Notes under the pieces: model-generated
Seen by the model: the letters and a program-made list of their open reading frames with translations, nothing else
What the model was told of the DNA's origin: nothing
Database searches by the model: none
Shown here: positions 24,847-36,090 of the stretch, in pieces
How positions within the stretch are numbered: position 1 is the stretch's first letter
Layout: each line of letters opens with the position of its first letter
Position numbers and translations under genes: made by a program
Source: Mytilus galloprovincialis
Taxonomy: Eukaryota > Mollusca > Bivalvia > Mytilida > Mytilidae
Assembly: GCF_965363235.1 (NCBI RefSeq)
Contig: NC_134846.1
Coordinates: 30,328,218-30,392,217, forward strand
Direction: 5' to 3'
Length of the DNA stretch: 64,000 nt

Positions 24847-25113
24847 AGCGACAAAGAATGCTATTTTGCACTCGGTTATGTCTGCGTTTTTATACGATCG
24901 GTAACATGTACCAGTCAAAGTCGAAAGTCAAATCTCTGTTGCGACAATACATCGGAATGCCCTCACGGTCATCGTGATGTAAACATGAAGTGTGGGCAGG
25001 AGGACGTGTGCTTCCTTGTTCCAGGACAAACACTATTGTTTTATTTTTTCTCTCATTTTCTCATATTTATCAGAATAATCTGTCCGGGTAAGGTGAAATG
25101 GATTTCTGTGAAG
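24847..25113 (+). CDS. Possible Cys-rich exon, unassigned
   Basis: The frame is open for 89 codons between a TGA at 24844 and a TAG at 25114, with no suitable ATG. It reads ECYFALGYVCVFIRSVTC, then nine residues, CC, DNTSEC, PHGHRDVNMKC and GQEDVC. The C-x9-CC-x5-C-x10-C-x5-C spacing resembles small disulfide-rich extracellular domains. No family is recognised. It might be an exon of a gene whose other exons lie outside view, a decayed fragment, or chance. No convincing splice sites were confirmed. Confidence 0.25.
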
Positions 25114-25204
25114 TAGCATGTTAAAAATCCGACTCAGGGTGTTGGTCTATTACAAAACAGGGTTAATATTCATTTCAAATTAATATGTTCCCGTACGAAT
25201 ATGC

Positions 25205-25500
25205 ACCTGTCCCAAGTCTGGAGCCTGTAATTCAGTGGGTTGTCGTCTGTTGATGTGTTACATACCGGTTTTTGTGTTTCGTTCATTTTTTGTACATACA
25301 TTATGTCGTTAGTTTTCTCGTTTGAATTGTTTTACATTTGTCATTAAGGGGCCTTTTATAGCTGATTATGCGGTATGGGCTTTGCTCATTGTTGAAGGCC
25401 GTACGGTGACCTATAGTTGTTAATTTCTGTGTCATTTGGTGTTTTGTGGAGAGTTGTCTCATTGGCAATCATAACACATAGTCTTTTATATATATATTTA
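25205..25500 (-). repeat. Dispersed repeat S1, nearly complete, minus strand
   Basis: On the minus strand it runs from tgattgccaatgagacaact through tgacacagaaattaacaact, tcaccgtacggccttcaac and aaagcccataccgcataatc to aacaattcaaacgagaaaac and a tail with gacaacccactgaattacag. The same order is seen at 23640 (+), 40960-41320 (-) and 54940-55195 (-). It is a short non-coding retroelement or MITE of unresolved class. Confidence 0.75.
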
Positions 25501-26003
25501 TACTGCACTCGTTCTATTTGAGCAGTCAAAATGCGTTGACCGTATATTTCTATGTCATATACAGTCACTGACCTGATATCACTTTTCCTCATGAATATTT
25601 AAATAGAAATTGTCGAGATTATATTTAATAATTCATACGAACTCTTCAACCTGTTCTTGTTTCCAATGTAAACAACGATGCGTTTAACGACTCAAACTTG
25701 TTTCTTTTACAATTTTTGGGAAAACATATTTCACTTATTAATATTTTTTGTTTGCAACCTATAGATCATTATGTTTTATGTTTATTGTTGATATTTTAGT
25801 CTGTAAACAAACAAATTCGTTCACCATTGATTGCAGTTTTCAAAAGGTAATGATGTACATTTCATCGTGTTGTATATTTCTCCGCCTGTGGGATATGAGG
25901 CCTTTTTAAAGGGGGATTTTCCCCAATATTTAAATCAAATAAATAACATTAACACAGTACACTAAACAACAATTTAAAACGTTTTTTTTTAGATTGCAGT
26001 ATA
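25501..26003. other. AT-rich stretch, nothing recognised
   Basis: No coding or repeat signal is supported. Confidence 0.4.
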
Positions 26004-26153
26004 AAGACAATAATAGTGCATTGACTTTACATATCAACGATATACGGATTCGGCCCGAAACGGGGAAAATGCTCGGCACAGCCTTGCATTTCCCCGTTTC
26101 TAAGCCTCATCCTTATATCGTTGAAATGTCAAGTCAATGCATTATTTTTGTCT
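26004..26153. mobile_element. Hairpin element H1b, related to 12923-13073
   Basis: Arms agacaataatagtgcattga ... atatcaacgatata pair with tatatcgttgaaatgtc ... aatgcattatttttgtct. The apex cccgaaacggggaaaatgct ... gcatttccccgtttctaagc is shared with the hairpin at 12923, whereas the arms have diverged from that copy while staying self-complementary. Confidence 0.8.
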
Positions 26154-26336
26154 ATATATTATATATATATATTTCAATTTTCCGCTGGACGTCAAGCATA
26201 CATTCATAATCATGTAAGTGTGCAATAAATGCATGAAAACATAATAAAAAGATGCAAGCAAGTGTCATGCACCGAGTTGAAGGTCATCCCATATCTCCTT
26301 TAATTCCTTTTTTTTTGGGGGGGGGGGGGGGGGGGG

Positions 26337-26580
26337 CTCGGTTTGCGAGTAGTCCAAATATCTAGCCTGTCAACACTTACATGTAGGTTGTGAGTTCGAA
26401 TCCCACACGTGGCAGGTAAGCTCGACTCCAATCTTAATTTAATAGAATTATTAGTTTTTCCTACCGAAAGTCGGTGGTTCTTTCCGGGGACTTCGGCTTC
26501 TTCCATCAATATAAACTCACCGCCACAATATAGCATGATAGTGTTGAAAGTGGCGTTAAAAGGCAATCAATCAACAAATT
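26337..26580 (+). mobile_element. tRNA-derived SINE
   Basis: The head contains a pol III B-box-like word (gagttcgaatcc at about 26393), preceded by a plausible A-box region. The body (ggtggttctttccggggact, gaaagtggcgttaaa) matches a common bivalve SINE from memory. The tail is a caatcaatcaac-type short repeat. It follows a run of 9 T and 20 G at 26308-26336. It is expected to be mobilised by LINE machinery; no long target duplication was resolved. Confidence 0.7.
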
Positions 26581-26954
26581 AATCAACCAATCATCCATAC
26601 CGGTACAATTATAAATGCAAGAGAGGATAATTTTGTAGCTATCGTTATTAAATATTTTTAAAATTGACTCTGAGTTCATTGGTGTCTTTTGAAATGAATA
26701 GAAATAAGAAGATATGATATGAGTGCCAATGAGACTACTCTACATCTAAGTCATAATGTGTAAAAGGAAACAATTATAGGTTAAATTACGGCCTTAAACA
26801 CGGAGCTTTTACTCAAACCGAACAGTAAGCTATAGATATGAACCACAAAATTTGTTTTATCATATTTTCGCCGCTGCAGGGAAATTCTCCAACTAGTTCC
26901 TGTATCAATTGATCTTAATCTTCCGCCGACATGTTTGAAACGTTAATTTTTGTT

Positions 26955-27497
26955 AAAATGCATTGTCTCACTTTATCTTAAAAATGCACTTTCGCTTAAA
27001 AGATTAAAGATCTATTTCTAAAACGTAATAAGTTAACTACATATGCTCAATATTGTAGATTCCGTATATTCATTATTGTAGACCCATCGATAAAAATTCA
27101 TAATTTGACAATTTTCCATCAATAATATCTGTAGTGATTTTTAAAATGCATTGTCTCACTTTATCTTAAAAATGCACTTTCGCTTAAAAGATTAAAGATC
27201 TATTTCTAAAACGTAATAAGTTAACTACATATGCTCATTATTGTAGATCCCGTATATTCATTATTGTAGACCCATCGATAAAAATTCATAATTACAGTGG
27301 CGGATCCAGAAATTTTCATAAGTGGGGGCCCACTGACTGACCTAAGAGGGGGCCCGCTCCAGTCACGCTTCAGTGATTCCCTATATAAGCAACCAAATTT
27401 TTTCCAAAAAGGGGGGGCCCGGGTCCCCTGGGCCCCCCCTAAATCCGCCTCTGTTAATTTGACAATTTTCCATCAATAATATCTGGTGTGATTTTTT
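26955..27497 (+). repeat. 188-bp tandem duplication, second copy carrying a MITE
   Basis: The word aaaatgcattgtctcacttt starts at 26955 and 27143. The copies are nearly identical through cccatcgataaaaattcata and on to ttgacaattttccatc. The second copy is interrupted by 27294-27454. Confidence 0.9.
27294..27454 (+). mobile_element. MITE, ACAGTGGCGGAT ends, TAATT target duplication
   Basis: The 161-bp element begins acagtggcggatccagaaat and ends aaatccgcctctgt, an imperfect inverted repeat of about 12 bases. It is flanked by TAATT at 27289-27293 and 27455-27459. The paralogous unit at 27101-27105 shows the uninterrupted site cataatttgac. The interior is GC-rich (ggggggccc runs) and non-coding. 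A 60-residue frame across it is not a gene. Confidence 0.9.
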
Positions 27498-27681
27498 TCA
27501 TCTTTAATCAAGGAACAAACATGTCAAGGTTTTTTCTTTTTACATCTCAACCATTTTCCAAACGATAGCTTAAAGATTTCATCCGGGTTTATATTAATTC
27601 TGCAGAAGCAGATCGGAATCAGTTCTGACGTAGTGAGTAATCGCTTTAATCGTAATCATGTTCATTGACCATCAGGACGAT

Positions 27682-28325
27682 GAATGCACATCATCATAAT
27701 GATGTTTCGACATCATCATAATGCTGTTCTGACACCCTATAAAGATGTAAACCGAACCACACCCTATGATGTTACATTGTCATAATATAATGACATTACC
27801 ACATCATATAACGATGTTAGCACATAACATAAGGATACGTTCACATAATATAAAGAAGTTTGCACATAATATAAAGACATCTGTACATGATATAAGACCA
27901 TTTGCACATCATATAAGATAATTTGCACATCATATAATATAATTTGCACATCAGATAATGTCAAATTGTCATCATATAAAGGTGATTGCACATCACATAA
28001 TGCCGTTTCTACATCGTATAAGGAAAGCATCACATAATATAAGGACGCAATCACATGACATAATGGAGAAAGCACATTGTAAAATGAATTGTGGACATGA
28101 TATAAAGATGTTTGTACCTCATATAAATGTGTTTAGACAGCATATAAGGACAACTTCACATCATATAATGACAAGTGTACATCATATAAGACAAGTTCAC
28201 ATCACATAATGACAAGTGTACATCATATAAGGACAAGTGCACATCATATAATGTCATTTGCACATCATATGAGGGTAAAATAACATCATATAAAGGCAAA
28301 TGAACATCATATAATGAGAAATGTC
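27682..28325 (-). repeat. 18-bp minisatellite, inverted array
   Basis: The array has about 36 units of the type cacatcatataaggacaag, the reverse complement of the array at 21940-22612 but with more divergence between units. Open frames through it (for example YDVQ-like runs on the minus strand) are products of the 18-base period. Confidence 0.95.
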
Positions 28326-28365
28326 ACAATAAGACAGTGTCGGCGTTCCATACGTAAGCCTTATT

Positions 28366-28446
28366 AGGTCTTTCCACTTTTCCGTGGAAAGACCTATTGG
28401 TTTTCTTCTGATTATTAGGTCTTTCCACTTTTCCGTGGAAAGACCT
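28366..28446. repeat. Duplicated 30-base hairpin (aggtctttccac/gtggaaagacct)
   Basis: The palindrome aggtctttccac-ttttcc-gtggaaagacct occurs at 28366-28395 and again at 28417-28446, a 51-base tandem. It sits at the start of the 1155-bp repeat cluster. Its half gtggaaagacc reappears at the end of each later unit, which suggests an element terminus. Confidence 0.85.
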
Positions 28447-31400
28447 ATTGCTTTTCTTCTGATTATTATTATTTTTTTTTTTTCTTCCGCCAAATTTTTT
28501 TCCTTCGCTGTTTTTTTGTTTCGCAAGATGTTGCTTAGATATTTGGAATATGATATCGAACAGTTTATGCGCTTTTGAACCTGACCCTGTGAAACCAAAT
28601 ACTTTCCTATATAAGAGTTATCTCCCCGTACACTGTTTTTCTTGTTATCGCTTAATCTTCGCAACGGTATAAGAAACCGACAAATTTATTTTACCAAATT
28701 GCTCGTTATATCCTCAGGATGATTTGATTAATTTTGACCGAAGCTATCCGGAGACTCCATATGAGAGTTATTCCCCCTTTTATATTTGATATAAGTGATA
28801 TGCATTTTTAACTGGAAAACCATAAGTGGTAGAGGCCTAGGGTCTTTTGATTTGAGGTCCTTAGTCCTAAAAAATGAAAATGAGGTCAAGGTCAAAGATC
28901 AAGGTCATGATTAAAATTTTGATTTTGGCTTGTTATCTCTTATTTTCATAAATCATATAAGATATCAACAAAATATTTTCACACAATTGTTAGTTACGAC
29001 ATGTCGTAACACATTTATTTTAGTCGAAAAGGGTACGTAAACATTTGACGCGAGTTTTCCCCCTTTTTATATCTAATATCATACGTATGGTAATATAACT
29101 CATTAACAATATACAGTAGAGGACTAGAGTCTTTTGATTTGAGGTTCTTGGTTTATGACCTTGAAATTGAGCTCAAGGTCATATGCTAATTAAACGTTCT
29201 AGATTTTGACCTTTGCTTTTACCTCATATGTACACATGATAAAGCCATGGGACTTTTTGCGTTCAGTTGTAAGCAATGTGACCTTAAAAAACACAACCGT
29301 AAGTGACCTTTTGTAAACCGGAAGTAGCTATTTTTTGTACTAAATCAATGTAAAAGTATATGGAACCATATATTTTTGGAATCAGTGTCAAGTAAACTAT
29401 CAAACAATACCGGAAGTAAACTTTTTAAACCGGAAGTAAAAGATTATCTCCTTTTTCTGTATATTTTTTTTATAGAAACCATATATTTTTGGAATAAGCG
29501 TTGAATAAGCTGTCTTTTGACGCTAAAATTGACATTTAAAACCAAATTTTAATATTTTCATATAAAAGAAGGTCTAAACTGGTGGAAAGACCATCAATGG
29601 TTCTCTGAACAATTGGTTTTTAATTATTATTTTTTTTCTTCCGCCTAATTTTTTTTGCTTCGCTAACTTTTTGTTTCACAAGATGTCACTTAGATATTTT
29701 GTATATGATATCGAAGAGTTAATACGCTTTTGAAACTGACACCGCGTAACAAAAATCTTTTCCATGTAAGAGTTATCTCCCCGAACACTGTTTTTCTTGT
29801 TATCACTTATATGTCGCAACCATATAAGAAACCGACAAATTTATTTTACCAAATTGCTCGTTATATCCTCAGGATGAAATGAATAATTTAAGTCGAAGCT
29901 ATCCGGAGACTCCATATGAGAGTTATTCCCCCTTTTGTATATGATATAACTGATTTGCATTTCTAACTGGTAAACGATAAGTGACATAGGCCTAGGGTCT
30001 TTTGATTTAAGGTCCTTGGTTCAAAAAAATGAAAATGAGGTCAAGGTCAAAGGTCAAGGTCATGTTCAAAATTTTGATTTTGGCTTGTTATCGCTTATTT
30101 TCAGAAATCTTATAAGATATCGACAAAATATTTTCACACAATTGTTAGTCGCGACATGTAGTTACACATAAATTTTAGTCAAAAGGGTACGTAAACATTT
30201 GATGTTAGTTTTCCCCCCTTTTATATCTAATATCAGTTGTATGGTAATATAACTCATTAACAATATAAAGTAAAGACCTAGAGTCTTTTGATTTGAGGTC
30301 CTTAGTTTATGACCTTGAAATTGAGCTCAAGGTCATATGTTAATTTAATATTCAAGATTTTGACCTTTGCTTTTATCTCATATATATTCATGTTAAAGCT
30401 ATTAGACTTTTTGCATTAGGTTGCAAGCAATATGACGTTGAAAAAGCTAACCGGAAGTGACCTTTTGCAAACCGGAAGTAGCTAATTTTTGGTATAAATT
30501 ATTGTAAAAGTATGTAAAACCATATATTTTTGGAATCAGCGTCAAGTAATCTATAAGACAGTACCGGAAGTAACATATTTTGAACCGGAAGTAGAAAATT
30601 ATCTCCCTTATTTATATCTTTTTGTATATAAACCTTATATTTTTAGATCAGCGTACAATAAGTTGTCATTTGACGCTGAAATTGACATTTAAAAGCAAAT
30701 TTTAATATTTTTATATAAAAAAAATCATTACTAGTGGAAAGACCATCAATGGTTCTCTGAACAATTGGTTTTTAATTATTATTATTTTTTTTCTTCCGCC
30801 AACTTTTTGTTCCTTCGCAATTTTTTTGTTTCGCAAGATGTCACTTAGATATATGGTATATAATATCGAACAATTAATACGCCTTTGAAACTGGCACCGC
30901 GTAACCAAAATCTTATCCATGTAAGAGTTATCTCCCCGAACACTGTTTTTCTTGTTATCGCTTAATCTTCGCAACTGTATAAGAAACCGACAAATTTATT
31001 TTACCAAATTGCTCGTTATATCCTCAGGATGATTTGATTCATCTTGACCGAAGCTATCCGGAGACTCCATATGAGAGTTATTTCCCCTTTTATATTTGAT
31101 ATAAGTGATATGCATTTTTAACTGGAAAACCATAAGTGGTAGAGGCCTAGGGTCTTTTGATTTGAGGTCCTTGGTCCAAAAAAATCAAAATGAGGTCAAG
31201 GTCATGATTAAAATTTTGATTTTGGCTTGTTATCTCTTATTTTCAGAAATCATACAAGATATCGACAAAATATTTTCACACAATTGTTGGTTACGACATG
31301 TCGTAACACATAAATTTTAGTCGAAAGGGTACGTAGACATTTGACGCATGTTTTCCCCCTTTTTATATCTAATATCATACGTATGGTAATATAACTCATT

Positions 31401-31920
31401 AACAATATAAAGTAGAGGACTAGAGTCTTTTGATTTGAGGTCCTTGGTTGATAACCTTGAAATTGAGCTCAAGGTCATATGCTAATTAAATGTTCTAGAT
31501 TTTGACCTTTGCTTTTACCTCATATGTACACATGATAAAGCCATGGGACTTTTTGCATTATGTTGTAAGCAATGTGACCTTAAAAAACACAACCGGAAGT
31601 CACCTTTTGTAAACCGGAAGTAGCTATTTTTTGTACTAAATCAATGTAAAAGTATATAGAACCATATATTTTTGGAATCAGTGTCAAGTAAATATCAAAC
31701 AATACCGGAAGTAAACTTTTAAAACCGGAAGTAACAGATTATCTCCCTTTTCGATATATTTTTTTTATAGAAACCATATATTTTTTGAATAAGCGTTCAA
31801 TAAGCTGTCATTTGGCGCTAAAATTGACATTTTAAACCAAATTGTAATATTTTTATATAAAAAAGGTCTTAACTGGTGGAAAGACCATCAATGGTTCTCT
31901 GAACAATTGGTTTTTAATTT
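28447..31920 (+). repeat. Three tandem 1155-bp units
   Basis: The anchor cttccgcc occurs at 28484, 29638 and 30793 (1154 and 1155 apart), and each unit ends ggtggaaagaccatcaatgg, then ttctctgaacaattggtttt. Units are roughly 85-90 percent alike by eye. Each carries clustered AGGTCA half-sites (gaggtcaaggtcaaaggtca in unit 2 at 30037) and four accggaagt words. One accggaagt is mutated to accgtaagt in unit 1. Minus-strand frames at 28254-28664 and 30711-30974 share a protein only because the DNA is repeated. Confidence 0.9.
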
Positions 31921-31999
31921 AAGTATTGGTATTGTTATCTGATAAAGTCATGCCGATTATAAGATGAACAGTTTTCTCCGCTTTCAAAATCTTTCTGTT

Positions 32000-32620
32000 T
32001 GAACCCGTCAACCTGGAACTTTTTTCAATTATTAGTAATATTAATTATTTGGAAATCAAAAGGGCCTGGAATGGAGTATTTTTTAATCAACAGCATTGTC
32101 CCATTTTATTTATAAATAAAGTTAAATTCTTTGATTCGCTGTTATACATAATGCTGGCTAACAAATTGAAAACTGTACCTATACGCATTATTCTAAGTCC
32201 AGATTTTTAGAATTCGTATTGTCATCTTAGAAAGTCATACTGATTAAAAGAATACAATAGGAAAACATGTGACAATGATAGAATTAAGTAGTGTCAACCC
32301 TGCATGTGATTACGACCCGTGTATATAACAAAATCCTAAATACATCGTTTGGTGGTGCGCCTGTCAAATGTGGAACGTACAAATAAGGTAAAAATAACAG
32401 GTGAATATATTATTGGAATCGGTATCGGATTTGACCCGGAACTTGTTAATTATTGTCAATATTAATTAAATGTATGTGGAAAACAAAAGGGTCTGGACTT
32501 GTGTAATTTTTAATCAACAATATTGTCCTATATTAGCTATACATAGAGGTGATTTCTTTGATTTGTCGTTTTTACCTCATGACGGCTGACAAATTGGACC
32601 TCGACATTTTAGTATTATAG
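32000..32620 (+). repeat. Diverged tandem duplication, about 410-bp spacing
   Basis: The sequence around gaacccgtcaacctggaact (32000) through aaaagggcctgg and tttttaatcaacagcattgt recurs from about 32425 as tttgacccggaacttg, aaaagggtctgg and tttttaatcaacaatattgt. Similarity is moderate. No coding function is seen. Confidence 0.6.
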
Positions 32621-33242
32621 ATATAAAGCCATTCACAAATTATCATTTTTTACTTTCATATTCCTTGCCAGATGAAATAATTTTGCTTTTAAACACAGAG
32701 GTTGATTAAAGATATAACCAACACAGGGTTTCGTGAGAAAGTTGAAGACTTCAAAATTAATAATATCAAGATTCCCTTTATACAAATATAGCAATAACTT
32801 TACATGTATTGTTTGTTTATTAAAAGCCAGCGTCAAATGAATATGTATGTTCTATTTGTAAATCCACAGACTCTGAGCATGTTATTTGTGGTGCATGTAC
32901 ATGTAAAACAAATAATGAAGACGATTGTGGAACATCTGTTTTTTTTTTTTTTTTTTTTTTTTTTTTTGTTCAAATGAACAAGAAATTCAAACTGAAAGAA
33001 TTTACGCATTTAAATGTACATGTATAGAAAAACTAACAAGGATTTACAATTAGAACAAAATTTTAGAGGGAGCTGACATTTGGTGTAATACTCTAATAAA
33101 AAAATAGGGTTATCATTTTGATATTTTGTGCTTAATATTTTACAACCTATGTTTATACAGTGTAATGCTGTCTTAATATGATTTTATAGCATAAATTATT
33201 TGACTTTTATTCATTTTCCTTATATATAAAACTATTTCTTCA
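32621..33242. other. AT-rich stretch with a long T-run
   Basis: A T-run of about 29 lies near 32939-32967. The minus-strand frame at 32633-32836 has no recognised domain. Confidence 0.4.
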
Positions 33243-33365
33243 ATTCAATTATATTATGTATAATCCCTGACGTTTTTTCTAGTGATTATACATAATCCCT
33301 GAAAATTTCAGTGATTGATCATTCTACATAATCACTCATTATACAAGTTCACTGTAACATATATA
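33243..33365 (-). repeat. Inverted relative of the 21613-21800 block
   Basis: Words such as tagtgattatacataatccc and tctacataatcactca, and the end ttcactgtaacatatatata, are complementary in order to the block at 21603-21800. Confidence 0.6.
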
Positions 33366-33389
33366 TATTTCTTCGTATAAGATTTGTTT

Positions 33390-35590
33390 ATGATCGTTTA
33401 GCCAATAAATGAGTTTGATTTATCTCTCTTAGTTCGTGTTTTGTATCTTTCATTTCTTTTGTTAACAGTTTAATATTCAATTTTCTTGTTTCGTTTGCTT
33501 TTAAGACAAATACAGTTTTTTTTTATATTAAATCTCATATATATTGTATAAATAAAACGTTCTTGTCTCGAGTTACAATTAAAACTCGGTTATATCAAAA
33601 TTATATGATTTGTGATCTTGATAAATATTCATACCCCCGACTTAAACAAAACTGGGGATGAGGCCTATACTGTATTACCTACGTTCGTCCATCCACCCAT
33701 ACGTCCGTCAGTCCGTCCATCTGTCTCATGTATATTTTTGTTGCATCTTTTCACAGGAAAAACATCGTAAGGATTTCAGACGTCTGGTTTCAGGTTTTAT
33801 ATACGTCAGCTGTACGTGTATCTTGTGATACGTTTTCAGATTCATCGATCATCAACTTCCTGTTTACCTAATACTTTTGTCGGGCTGGGTATCATAAGTG
33901 AGCAGTAGCTCACAGGGTGACTTGTTCACTTTAAAATCTAATACGTCTTTTGTTAAATCAAAAACCCTATATTTTTCGAAACTAGACACGAAATCTGGAG
34001 CAGTTTGTATTATCTTACTGAAATTCCTCAGGAAAATACTTAATTTAAAACTAAATTGTTCAAATAATGGTTCTGTTTTAAGACATATCAAAAAGTGCAC
34101 GCTATCTACAAATAATATATATCTCTCTAAAATATATTATAGATTTGTAGTTTCTTTAGCTGATTCGAATCTTAAATATCATTTGGATTTCGAATATTCG
34201 GCTATCGTCGTTCCTGATTAAGTTAAATGCAGAGTACATTATTGCCCTTTGCATACATGTAATTTTATATAACGTGTTTACGCAATTAATTAAACAATTT
34301 GTTTTAAACGTATTAAACGGAAGTGATTTTGCTACAATGAATACTTGAGTGACTGGTTTTTGTATGTGGAATAATTCCAGGTGTCAAATTTAAATGAAAT
34401 GATAAAACATTAATTGAAAGATAAGAAAGTGAGTTCTTAAACTTGAACAGTTACGCATTGTACAATAGTAATATGTGTGCTGATTAACATGCACACTACA
34501 CAGGATTTTGTAAATTTGTGTAACTGTTCCTCGAGAAAAATTTGTGGACAACAAAATTATGACCAAGTCTGAAATATGAAATACCATGACGCCAATACGT
34601 CAACACGTGATTTTATTTGACTTGATGTTCACGTCAATTAATTTAAACTTTCAGAAACATCATTCTTTGATTTTTCAATCGTAGAAGATGAATGATGACA
34701 TATATGTGCAACATCACTCTATTACATCTTCACAAACATAATGCATTTTCCCGGAAAGTTTCTTATTCGTAAAACGACCTCTTTCAGTGCGATCTAAAAT
34801 TCTGTGGATTTTCCATTTAATTACTTGTAGAAAAATGTTTAAATATGTTATTTTTTATGTAACACATCGTGTTTGACCTTGTATTTCCTGTTTCTGTCAA
34901 TTATTATACCATTTGAAAAGCAATATCGATTTGACTTTCAAATGAAATATCACTTAATGTCAGATAATCTAAATCGGATTTATAAGTGTTACAGATAAGG
35001 TTCTAAATATTGTCTTGAAAATGCAATAAAGACGAAGTTTTAAAACGCTCAATTCTAAAGAAATATCCATCGTTCATCATTTTATGAAATCTACTATGAT
35101 GTGACATTTTCATTGTGTTTAAGTTTAATTCAATTTGCATATAGTGGTTTTAGAAAAGTAACTTTAATTTTGAATTTATTTTGACATCTTATATGACAAA
35201 TAAAGTTTGCTAATGTTTGGTTAAAGCAGCATGCCAAGAAATCCTCGCTAAAAATTCCGGTCGACCTCCTACGGCAATCATTAGTAGCTAAAGATTTGAT
35301 TTCATTCAAGAAATTAATTTATGACCTTCATGTACGTGTCGCTTAGAACACGGCCATATACCAAATGGTCAATATTAATCATCCAAAAGGCATGTAATTT
35401 GCTCTATGGGGTGTTTGCAGAATTTCAACGGAGGCAATTTCTTGGCATGGTCTAATATTCTTTGCTTTTAATTCAAGACTGTTCCGTTGTAAACATTACA
35501 CCGCTTTTCTTCAAAATAAAAATCCATCATTTTCTTTTTAGTATTCCACTAAGGGGTTTTAAAATTGGGTCTTAGAATTTTGTAAACAGG
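33390..35590 (+). repeat. Segmental duplication, copy 1
   Basis: Blocks shared in the same order with 37555-39560: gatttatctctcttagttc (33417) versus 37577; the 320-base block 34840-35165 (acatcgtgtttgaccttgta, aatatcgatttgactttcaa, aatttgcatatagtggtt) versus 39110-39430; and ttttagtattccactaaggg (35536) versus 39518. Copies are well diverged, with indels and different insertions. The open frames at 33864-34100 (-) and 33898-34221 (+) overlap each other, and neither is recognised. Confidence 0.7.
35230..35449 (+). mobile_element. MITE with CATGCCAAGAAAT terminal inverted repeats
   Basis: Perfect 13-base inverted ends: catgccaagaaat (35230-35242) and atttcttggcatg (35437-35449). The 220-bp interior is non-coding. 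The duplicated locus reads ttaagcagtctgattt at 39485, without the element, so this is an insertion into copy 1 after the segmental duplication. No clear multi-base target duplication is visible. Confidence 0.75.
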
Positions 35591-35689
35591 TGTGTTGTTA
35601 AAAATGGTAAAAGAAAATAACGAAAAGAAAACGATGGGCAAAACAAAAGAAAAGAGAATAACGGGGTGTTGAATAAATGAAGGAAACAG

Positions 35690-35815
35690 TAGTGTACCGC
35701 TGTCAAAAGTCATAAATCGATTGAGAGATAACAAATCCGAGCTACAAACTAATACCGAGGGAAGTATATCAACTATAAGAGTGTAACAAAAATAAAAAAA
35801 AAAACTATTAGATAT
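35690..35815 (+). repeat. Dispersed repeat S3
   Basis: The words gtaccgctgtcaaaagtcat, aatcgattgagagataacaa and atccgagctacaaactaa return in reverse complement at about 40440-40600 (gtttgtaacccggatttg, atcaatcgatttatgaa). It is a dispersed non-coding repeat of unknown class. Confidence 0.6.
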
Positions 35816-35929
35816 CAACTTCCATATTCCTGACGGTACAGGACAGTTTAAGACAACAAGGTGGGTTGAACCTGATTTGTTGGTTAGCCAAACCTCGCAC
35901 TTTACGGCAATGTAAACTACAGTGCTAAA

Positions 35930-36090
35930 ATCACTAGTGTATATATTTGTTTAGGGGCAAGCTGAAGGACGCCTACGGGTGCGGGGATTTCTCGCTGCAT
36001 TGAAGACATGTTCGTGACCTTCTGCTGTTGTCTGTTCTATGGTCGGTTTGTTGTCTCTTTGACACATTCCCCATTTCCATTCTCAATTTT
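35930..36090 (-). repeat. Dispersed repeat S2, minus-strand copy
   Basis: The reverse complement of the 10283-10430 segment is recognisable: ttaggggcaagctgaaggac, gcggggatttctcgctgcat, cggtttgttgtctctttgac. Considerable divergence. Confidence 0.6.

Larger units (their letters stand above)
26700..28360 (-). mobile_element. Right arm of the 6.5-kb inverted repeat
   Basis: This is the inverted counterpart of 21898-23010: S1 fragment (26700-26835), aaatttgttttatcatattt (26850), atgcattgtctcactttatc, cgtaatcatgttcattgacc, the 18-bp minisatellite in reverse and finally ggcgttccatacgtaag. It is enlarged by the 188-bp tandem duplication and the MITE at 27294. Confidence 0.85.

Noticed and set aside
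27297..27479. 60-residue frame with Gly/Pro-rich sequence
   Set aside because: It lies almost entirely within the MITE at 27294-27454.
27764..28209. Open frames through the inverted minisatellite
   Set aside because: Same artefact as the 21.9-kb array.
28254..30974. Two similar minus-strand proteins (MRRLSDNKKNSVRG start) as a gene family
   Set aside because: Their similarity follows from the 1155-bp tandem repeat; the frames run into hairpin and minisatellite DNA and contain poly(Ile/Lys) low complexity.
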